Part shown: in pieces, positions 57,528 through 64,000 of the stretch
How positions within the stretch are numbered: the first letter of the stretch is position 1
How the letters are laid out: each line of letters starts with the position of its first letter
Assembly: GCA_020002185.1 (NCBI GenBank)
Contig: CM034531.1
Location: forward strand, 77,984,291-78,048,290
DNA length: 64,000 nt
Source of the DNA: Paraescarpia echinospica
Lineage: Eukaryota > Annelida > Polychaeta > Sabellida > Siboglinidae
Direction of reading: 5' to 3'
The notes under the pieces: generated by a model
What the model was told of the DNA's origin: nothing
Seen by the model: the letters and a program-made list of their open reading frames with translations, nothing else
Database searches by the model: none
Position numbers and translations under genes: made by a program

Positions 57528-59232
57528 TTCGTCTCGGTCAACGTGCACGTCGGAAACTGACGCATAGATCGCTAACAATGCCACCAGGGTGAAGACAGTG
57601 TTTTGCGAGGTCGACCTTGACAGGGTTGCGGTCGACAGAGGATTAATGCGAGCAACTTTGAGAGTGGAGCAGGAGACACCGGGCAACAGACCTGACGGAC
57701 GGCTGACAAGGGTCGTCCGATGCGAACAACCTCAATCACGCGAACTATTATAATAAATTGACGGAAAAATTAACAGAAAGATGGCCGTCGACGGTGACAC
57801 ACCTAGACCTGTCGACGTGTTTGCACGATGCTATTAGTGCAGGGAGATACCGCACCAATGCAGCGCAAGTCATAACAGCTCACTGCTGATATGTGAACTT
57901 TGTCTGCCACCGGCTACTCGATGTTGAGATGCTTCCAAAGTGCTCGTAGGTGTAGCATCGATTATTGAAATATAGCAGTGTTATACCGTGGCATAAATAT
58001 GGATGTGGGTAGCTCAGATTGTGGCCACAAGATTTTTGCGACAATGTGACATGGATAGAGCGTGGATTACAAGTCGGCCAACGGTGCAACATATGTTTTA
58101 TATAAACTGACCAACAGCCATTGTAGACGCCACACGACAAAATACGTGCGTCCTCGTGCGACTTCTGCGCTGGACAAAATTCAGCATAATGGTGGGGAAA
58201 TATCGGTTTTGGCCAGTTGCGTTTTCTCATTGTGCCATTCTGTATCTACCGCCACCCATTGATGGGGTAATGCCAAGAAAACCGGTACATACCAGTGTGC
58301 GTCAGTTGTAATCTGACATACCACTACTGGTATTGTGCCAGTAGAGAAATGTGGCTCAATCGTGCCGGCGAAAATAATGTTCGCATTATATATTTATATA
58401 TCCAGGGTAATATTGGGCACATACTAATACCACGAAACACCTGGAGCTGTGTCACTGAAACACAAACGGCACCTTGACACCGAGACGTTGCTGGCACCGT
58501 TTCTGTTTTGTTGAAAATAATTATTTTTGCAACACGTAGATGTTTAATATATGGGAATCGTACTACAAGACTCGCATGCTGGCTGCAGAACGCCATTGGT
58601 GGCGTTTTATATCACCGCAATCAAACCGGTGCTGTGATGACGTGTGTTTTATTCACGCATCAACACCAACAGTCGGTGTGGTGTTAGTATAATTGATACC
58701 ACAGTAGGCGTCACGGCTGACTTGTTTTTGTGAATGTATCCTGTTTTTACTGTTTGTTGATGAGCCCGAGTGACAGCTCCGATTGACTAGCAACCGTTGA
58801 CATTTTGTAACCTGGTTGTCGTGTGACTCTGACTGGGGACGAGAACGAGTGAAAGACTGACCGAGTGTAAGAGCGGATGACAGGAAGAGCGTTATTTATT
58901 GTAGCCTAGTAGTGCAGTCAGGGTTGCTCAGATCTGTCTGTTACCGTTGTTGTTGTTATGTACTGTTCCGTACCACTGATAACCAACTGTCGTATCAGCA
59001 CTATTCATGTATCTTAGAGACCGACACCTGTGGGACGTGACGTGACGATGTCATGTCAGTGTCACGCCTTCAGCAGTGAGCACTTCGCCACTCGATATAT
59101 TACATGTAAAATCATTTCACAGAGAATGTTTCATAACCCATGTACAAACGCTGCGAGATATTTTACATACTTTTACTAAGACTGCATATGCCAAATGACG
59201 TTTATATTAGATCTTGTATTTTGATGAATAAA
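57528..59232 (+). other. Probable 3' UTR of the CCDC177-like gene with two polyadenylation signals
   Basis: Non-coding, less AT-rich than the introns, free of obvious repeats. AATAAA occurs at about 57752-57757 and 59227-59232, which would give short and long 3' UTRs of about 0.24 and 1.7 kb. Which is used cannot be told from sequence. Confidence 0.45.
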
Positions 59233-59464
59233 CGTGAATATTCTGTCCCGTCAGCCAGGCTTTGGATTTTATCTGGTAATAATGATCAACACAGTGCCAG
59301 AGTCACATGTGATTGGCTAGTTGTACCACACTCTGACATACTAAGAATTTTAATTCAAATGATTGTATTAAAATCACCAGTTTAATAGTTCCCACAGCCA
59401 ACTAGTTAAATAATGATGCATGTTCTTCTTACAATTGATTAACATTATGCCAAGTCCTAGCTAG

Positions 59465-59861
59465 CTAATATTCATCATCATCATTATTTTACGGAACAAG
59501 AGGGCTACTGCCTGTTGTTGTCCCAGTCAAAACTGTTGCACTGCGTAACAGAATCATCTTCTCAGCCTTGGATGTCGGGTGTCATTTTGTTGTTGTATCA
59601 TTTATTCTAAGGGAGGATATAGCAGTCTTTAGACCAGTGTTTGTCAAGTCTATTTTTGAAGCAGTTTAGAGAAGAGCTGGCGATGACGTTTTCAGGTAGT
59701 GAGTTCCAGTCGTCTACAATTCTGGAACTGAAGGAAGGAGTAGGAAGACATTCAGCGCCCTCTGGATGGATTGGGCACACGAGTCCCTTGCTCATCTCCT
59801 TTACATCATTATGTTGTGTTACATCGTTTTCTTGTCCTATGTTAGGACTACTATAAACTAG
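59465..59861 (-). mobile_element. CR1-like LINE 3' fragment
   Basis: Minus-strand remnant: a translated stretch at 59607-59795 contains RIVDDWNSLPENVIASSSLN, then CFKNRLDKHW, the typical end of CR1/Rex-type reverse transcriptase ORFs. The 3' side ends in a TGATGATGATGA-type tail near 59475, common at the ends of such elements. Only the last few hundred bases are present. Confidence 0.8.
59607..59795 (-). pseudogene. C-terminal end of a LINE reverse transcriptase ORF
   Basis: About 62 codons with the WNSLP and FKNRLDKHW motifs, then a stop. The catalytic domain is absent because the element is 5'-truncated, as is usual for LINE copies. Confidence 0.75.
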
Positions 59862-60139
59862 TCCTACTGGGTATTGTTAATGTTGAATGTCTAGTAATTG
59901 TGGTGCACCAAATAACTTCCTCGCAATCTGCTTCACTTTTTGAAATATTTTATGCAGCTTGATCTAATATTTTGCCAACAGCAACAGTCAAACCTGTGTA
60001 ATTCGTTATATAACGGTGCAAATCACAGACTTAATTGGTGACAGTACTTATAATTCATAGGCATCGCAACCGGATCTCGGCCTCCTCCCCCAAATCATTT
60101 ATGTGGGGACAGCAGATAGGAAAAGCAGGCCCATAGCCA

Positions 60140-60159
60140 GGGGGTTCACATGAACCCCC
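60140..60159. repeat. Perfect hairpin, 8-bp stem, 4-nt loop
   Basis: GGGGGTTC-ACAT-GAACCCCC, inside the left end of the candidate inverted-repeat element. Confidence 0.9.
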
Positions 60160-61570
60160 GTTATGTGAACCCCTTTCTCCAAAATGTGAAAGCCCCCTCA
60201 AATTTAATCTAAGATGTAAACCCCTAATTGTTTGTTAAGATTATTCCGTTTCTCAAAAGCGTGGCCCCCTCCTAAAACCTGCTGAATGTTGTTCAAACAT
60301 TACCCAGCATGCCATTGCAGCCTGATTGATACAGATGTTAAAGGGATAACAATTACACAAGAAGCCAATTTTACTCTAAATGTACATAATTCCAAATTGT
60401 AGTCAATCAGAGGTGACTGATGCAGAAAAAACTGAATTATACTAAAGGATTTATGCGAGTGACTCAATTTGATATCAACACAGTGTATTGGGCCATCTAA
60501 AAATAATTCTTGGCTTATCGTCAGAATTGTTAAAATGTAAATGATGGGTGCTGATTTTAGTATGTAGATTGAGCTAACTACCGACTATCAAAGGGCTATT
60601 CTCGGCAATCAACAAATTAAGATGTGTAACGAGTGTATTTCGTACAAGCGACAAACCTGTAGAGAAATTCATCTAGCTTGACACAAATCAATTTTATTTG
60701 AACAAATAAAGTTTAACGGCAGCTATTTAAAAATGCACGTCTGGTGAGAAACCGTGAATTATGTGGACTTAGTTGTGGTTGCCGAAATCCTGTTGTTGCT
60801 GGTTGTATAGTTATAGATCTTAGAAGGGGGGCCTAATCTTGGCAAGGAAGTGTGAAGAAGCTTTATTTTCAATTATTACATTAATTTTGTTTGTTAGCTG
60901 CCAATTACAGATAACGTATCCTGCGGTCAGTGTGGCCTGCAGGTTATGGTACTCATTTGTTTGATACCTATAATTTAATTCAAATTCCACAAGAGGAAAT
61001 GTTTTCTAATCTTCTATTTATGGTACGCAATTTATAAACGTTTATTAAATTACAAACTGAATTATGTTATTAATAAATCGTGGACATTTTGCACTGCAGA
61101 TCAGTTAAATATACAGGTATAATTTATTATTTGACTGAAAGGCACATAATTAATGTCACCAAATTGTACCACTAAGTGTTTACTCTAACAAAACTTGCAC
61201 CCACCTACACTCATTGGTGCCTCAGTGTTTATGATATTATTATGCGTATATATTATATATTCAAAACAGCACATTATGGTGAAGTGTTTTTAGTAAATAA
61301 TTCAGTTGTGCTAATAATATGCTTATTCAGCAATAAAATGGGACAGATTTCCACAGACCACATATATGAATACCACTCCCCCACCCCCCAAAACAGCCTC
61401 GCAAATGGCCTGCTGGCGATGCTAATTTGGTGTTTGAATATAAGATGAAACCACACGGTCCACCAACCTCACACCCCACTTTATATGGTCCTTTCAGCTA
61501 GAAACCCGACCCTCTGGATTATGGGGGTGAACTCCCATGTGACCATGTAGCACCCACTGCATTGTGAAAA

Positions 61571-61602
61571 ATATAACCCCACATGCTCGTGTGGGGTTAT
61601 AT
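61571..61602. repeat. Perfect hairpin, 13-bp stem, 6-nt loop
   Basis: ATATAACCCCACA, loop TGCTCG, then the exact reverse complement. It lies near the right end of the candidate inverted-repeat element. It has no T-run after it and no reason to be a terminator. Confidence 0.95.
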
Positions 61603-61657
61603 TAGTCTGTATTGGGAAAATGTGAACCCCCATTGTGAAAAGCTGGCTACAGGCCTG

Positions 61658-62449
61658 AATAGCCCCCCCCAATATTTAAAGAAGATGGGCGGATTTTGGG
61701 GTGCAATTTGAAGTTTTTTGTCAGCGTCATGAGGGAGTGCACATATATGTTTCTGGAGAGCTTCAATGTGTTTTTATGAGCTTCAATGGGGTTGTAATAT
61801 GAGGTTTTTGGAGAGTTTCAATGTGTGTGTTTGGCAAGCGTCAGGGAGAGGTGCAAATCGAAGTTTTTAAAGAGCCTCATCCCCCAATATTAGCCACTTT
61901 CCGACGCCAATGATAATATTACCACTCAATTTGCACGTCAGACAATGAAACATGGGGAAAGTAGGTAACGGTTTGCATAGTGCATACGTCGTGTTAAGAA
62001 ACACATTTTGTATATACGGCAAGACGGTCCTCTACCTTCTTATCAAAAACACATTGATTTAAATATATTTGTTGTCTTGTGTTTGCTGCACTTTCCGGAT
62101 GGTTAACCAATACATTATGTCAGCATCGGTTAGCACAACATTTTGTAACATTCTGACGTTTTAATTTGCGTACGTGACGGGAGAGGGGGCGGTTAAACAC
62201 AATAGGCCGCGCTGCCTATTCTACCCTATACTGTCTGCACTTCTGCTGTCGTCAACCATGCTTGTAACGCCGAGTGGATCGTATGAACGGTTTGTGGCTT
62301 AATATTACATAACGGTGCAAGTAACCGGGTGAACCCACTGTCTCGCGACGGGGTGTGTCTATTAATAACGTCTCGCGTCCATCCAATGCCCGTCGGTCGT
62401 GAAGCAATGACCTCCTAGAATGACCACAGCGACAACTGCGTTGCACTTT
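61658..62449. other. Intergenic, no gene seen
   Basis: Non-coding. Between 61700 and 61880 there are three degenerate copies of a 'gcgtcatgggggagtgcacat / gagcttcaatgtg' type block. No ORF of note. Confidence 0.5.
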
Positions 62450-64000
62450 TAACAAGATTGCCATCCAGAGAATTAACTCTAGATGGCAGGTGGACAAGGA
62501 AGCCATTTGGCTTATCGAGAGTCCAACCCTTTTATCTACATATATCCAGCCCTTCTGAGGTATGTGTCGATTTTATGTTTAAACATGTTCACACTACTAG
62601 CACCCACACAATCATCAGATAATCTGTTCCATTCATTCACAGTCCTTTGTGAAAATGAGAACTTTCTCACGTCTAATCTACACTGCTCCTTTACTAATGT
62701 AACTTCATGTCCTCTAGTCTTTCTATCTTTCTTAACTGAAAAAAACATATTTCTATCAATATTTTCATAACCATTCAATATTTTAAACACTTCTATCTGA
62801 TCTCCTCTCAATCTCCTGGTCTCTAGTGTTGTTAAACCACATTCTTTTAGGCGTTTTTCATAACTAAGATCCCTCAGTTTTGATATCATTTTAGTCGCTC
62901 TCCTCTGTACTCTTTCTAGCATATCTATGTCCTTCTTGCGGTATGGCCTCCACGCTTGTATACAATATTCTAAATGAGGCCTAACTATTGTTTTGTACAG
63001 TGGTATTATTAGTTCTTTTTCTTTATATGCTATATTTCGCCTAATCAATCCAAGGATTTGATTTCCCTTTGAAGCTGCAATTCCACACTGCTCTGAAACC
63101 TTCATGTCAGCACTAATTGTCAGCCCTAAGTCTTTTTCTTTTACAGTAGTACTTAGTACAGTTCCCCCCATTGTATATTCTACATATTCGTTCCCATGTC
63201 CTGTGTGAAGGCATTTACATTTCCCAAAATTGAACAACATTTGCCACTTTTCAGACCATTTGATCAACCTGTCAAGATCATCTTGTAAATGCTGTCTATC
63301 CCCATCACTTTTAATCCTTCTAAACACTTTTGTATCATCTGCAAATTTCAACACCTTGCTAGCTATATCATCGTCCAAATCGTTTATATATATTAAGAAT
63401 AATATAGGTCCCAGTACTGATCCCTGTGGAACCCCACTCAAAACTGATTTCCAGTTTGAAGCCTCCCCATCAACAACTACCCGTTGTTTTCTGTCAATCA
63501 GCCATTTTTCTATCCAGTTAATTATACAATTTCCTATGCCATGGGCTTTTAGTTTAAGCAGTAATCTCTGATGTGGCACTTTGTCGAAAGCTTTTTGAAA
63601 ATCTAAGTAGATGATATCTACTGGTGATCCATCATCTACCCACTTAGTGATATCTTCCAAAAAACATAACATATTTGTTAAGCATGACCTCGCTTTTAGA
63701 AACCCATGTTGAGATGGGTTTATCAAGTTATGTTTAACAAGAAAATCCACCATGTGATCTTTAATTAGTCTTTCTAATAATTTACAAATCACCGATGTTA
63801 AACTAACTGGTCTATAATTATTTGACTTGTTTCTCGAACCTTTTTTAAATAACGGTATAATGTTTGCTTCTTTCCATTCTAAAGGAACCACTCCCTCTTC
63901 TAATGACAAGTTGAAAACTGTTGCAAGCGGTATGCTAATTTGTTCTACAATTTCCACTAGTAGTTTGGGTGGAATACCATCCACTCCAGGTGATTTATTT
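62450..64000 (-). mobile_element. CR1/Jockey-group LINE, 3' part, running off the right edge
   Basis: The minus-strand reverse transcriptase ORF is followed by a short 3' UTR. The element enters the window with its 5' part missing beyond 64000. The 3' border is estimated from where LINE-like sequence fades near 62450. Unlike the LINE at 45.75 kb, the coding frame is unbroken here, so this copy is younger. Confidence 0.9.
62536..64000 (-). CDS. LINE reverse transcriptase, partial, uninterrupted (at least 487 codons)
   Basis: Copies LINE RNA into DNA at the target site. The frame is open from the window edge (NKSPGVDGIPPK) to a stop at 62536-62538. Visible blocks: IIPLFKKGS, NNYRPVSLTSVICKLLE, SQHGFLKARSC, IIYLDFQKAFDKVPHQRLL, GVPQGSVLGPILFLIYIND and FADDTKVF, the catalytic box with Phe in place of the commoner Tyr. 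A CR1-type tail follows (ISKLRDLSYEKRLKECGL, FSFSQRTVNEWNRLSDD). No frameshift is visible. The N-terminal part and any endonuclease lie beyond the window. Confidence 0.93.
   Translation of the reverse strand, partial: NKSPGVDGIPPKLLVEIVEQISIPLATVFNLSLEEGVVPLEWKEANIIPLFKKGSRNKSNNYRPVSLTSVICKLLERLIKDHMVDFLVKHNLINPSQHGFLKARSCLTNMLCFLEDITKWVDDGSPVDIIYLDFQKAFDKVPHQRLLLKLKAHGIGNCIINWIEKWLIDRKQRVVVDGEASNWKSVLSGVPQGSVLGPILFLIYINDLDDDIASKVLKFADDTKVFRRIKSDGDRQHLQDDLDRLIKWSEKWQMLFNFGKCKCLHTGHGNEYVEYTMGGTVLSTTVKEKDLGLTISADMKVSEQCGIAASKGNQILGLIRRNIAYKEKELIIPLYKTIVRPHLEYCIQAWRPYRKKDIDMLERVQRRATKMISKLRDLSYEKRLKECGLTTLETRRLRGDQIEVFKILNGYENIDRNMFFSVKKDRKTRGHEVTLVKEQCRLDVRKFSFSQRTVNEWNRLSDDCVGASSVNMFKHKIDTYLRRAGYM

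Larger units (their letters stand above)
60126..61657. mobile_element. Candidate terminal-inverted-repeat element, about 1.5 kb
   Basis: The left end AGGCCCATAGCCAG...GGGGTTCACA at about 60127 matches the reverse complement of the right end (AGGCCTGTAGCCAG...GGGGGTTCACA) near 61656. Both ends share 'gtgaaccccc' words and hairpins (60140-60159 and 61571-61602). The interior is AT-rich and encodes nothing recognisable, so it would be non-autonomous. Two independent copies of a shorter repeat in opposite orientation are an alternative. Confidence 0.5.

Noticed and set aside
61571..61602. Rho-independent-type terminator
   Set aside because: A perfect GC-containing hairpin, but without a T-run and in eukaryotic DNA; more likely part of a mobile-element end.
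1..64000. tRNA or rRNA genes
   Set aside because: I found no cloverleaf-compatible B-box/A-box pair and no rRNA-like conserved block by eye. A covariance scan was not possible.

Overview
This window is animal nuclear DNA, most likely from a marine invertebrate and plausibly a lophotrochozoan such as a mollusc. That placement is inferred from gene architecture and repeat content, not from a species match. It has AT-leaning non-coding DNA, spliced coding exons with GT..AG borders, many minisatellites, decayed non-LTR retrotransposons and a pogo/Tigger-type DNA transposon remnant. There are no bacterial operons, tRNAs, rRNAs or CRISPR arrays.

Main gene (+ strand, about 2.7-57.5 kb). I reconstructed a 14-exon gene by matching splice sites and reading phase. 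The coding pieces are 2687-3054, 40150-40327, 40887-40937, 43926-44102, 45011-45067, 50009-50161, 50516-50569, 52996-53121, 54117-54190, 54537-54638, 55242-55344, 56363-56472, 56978-57086 and 57369-57527. They join without a frame break into 606 codons plus TGA. The C-terminal two thirds is a charged coiled coil. Exon 43926-44102 and the last exon resemble the start and end of the coiled-coil region of vertebrate CCDC177 (DUF4659 family). The first exon lies about 37 kb upstream and is linked only by compatible phase. Two exons (51 and 57 bp) are too short to appear as long ORFs.

Giant ORF (29482-33888, + strand). Inside the 37-kb first intron sits an uninterrupted 1468-codon ORF for a Ser/Arg-rich, repeat-built, probably disordered protein. 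It has a strong Kozak start, an in-frame upstream stop and an AATAAA about 1.1 kb downstream. It is either a nested intronless gene or an alternative 5' exon of the host gene.

Repeats and mobile DNA. Arrays include 50-bp (5.6-6.8 kb), TG/GC-rich (16.6-17.0 kb), 55-bp (18.2 kb), 32-bp (22.5 kb), 25-bp (51.0-51.7 kb) and 14-bp (49.1 kb) units. Four arrays lie just 5' of exons of the main gene, and two of them contain the splice-acceptor or branch-site signals. Mobile elements are a decayed sense LINE (about 45.75-49.1 kb), a truncated Tigger-like element (about 51.9-52.87 kb), a CR1-like 3' fragment (59.46-59.86 kb, minus), a candidate terminal-inverted-repeat element (60.13-61.66 kb) and a largely intact minus-strand LINE reverse transcriptase running off the right edge.

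The points most worth following are the splice-site-embedded tandem repeats, the giant ORF in the intron, a cluster of RFX X-box-like motifs around exons at 40.9 and 44.1 kb, and hammerhead-ribozyme-like cores in an inverted repeat at 55.7-55.9 kb and at 53.25 kb.
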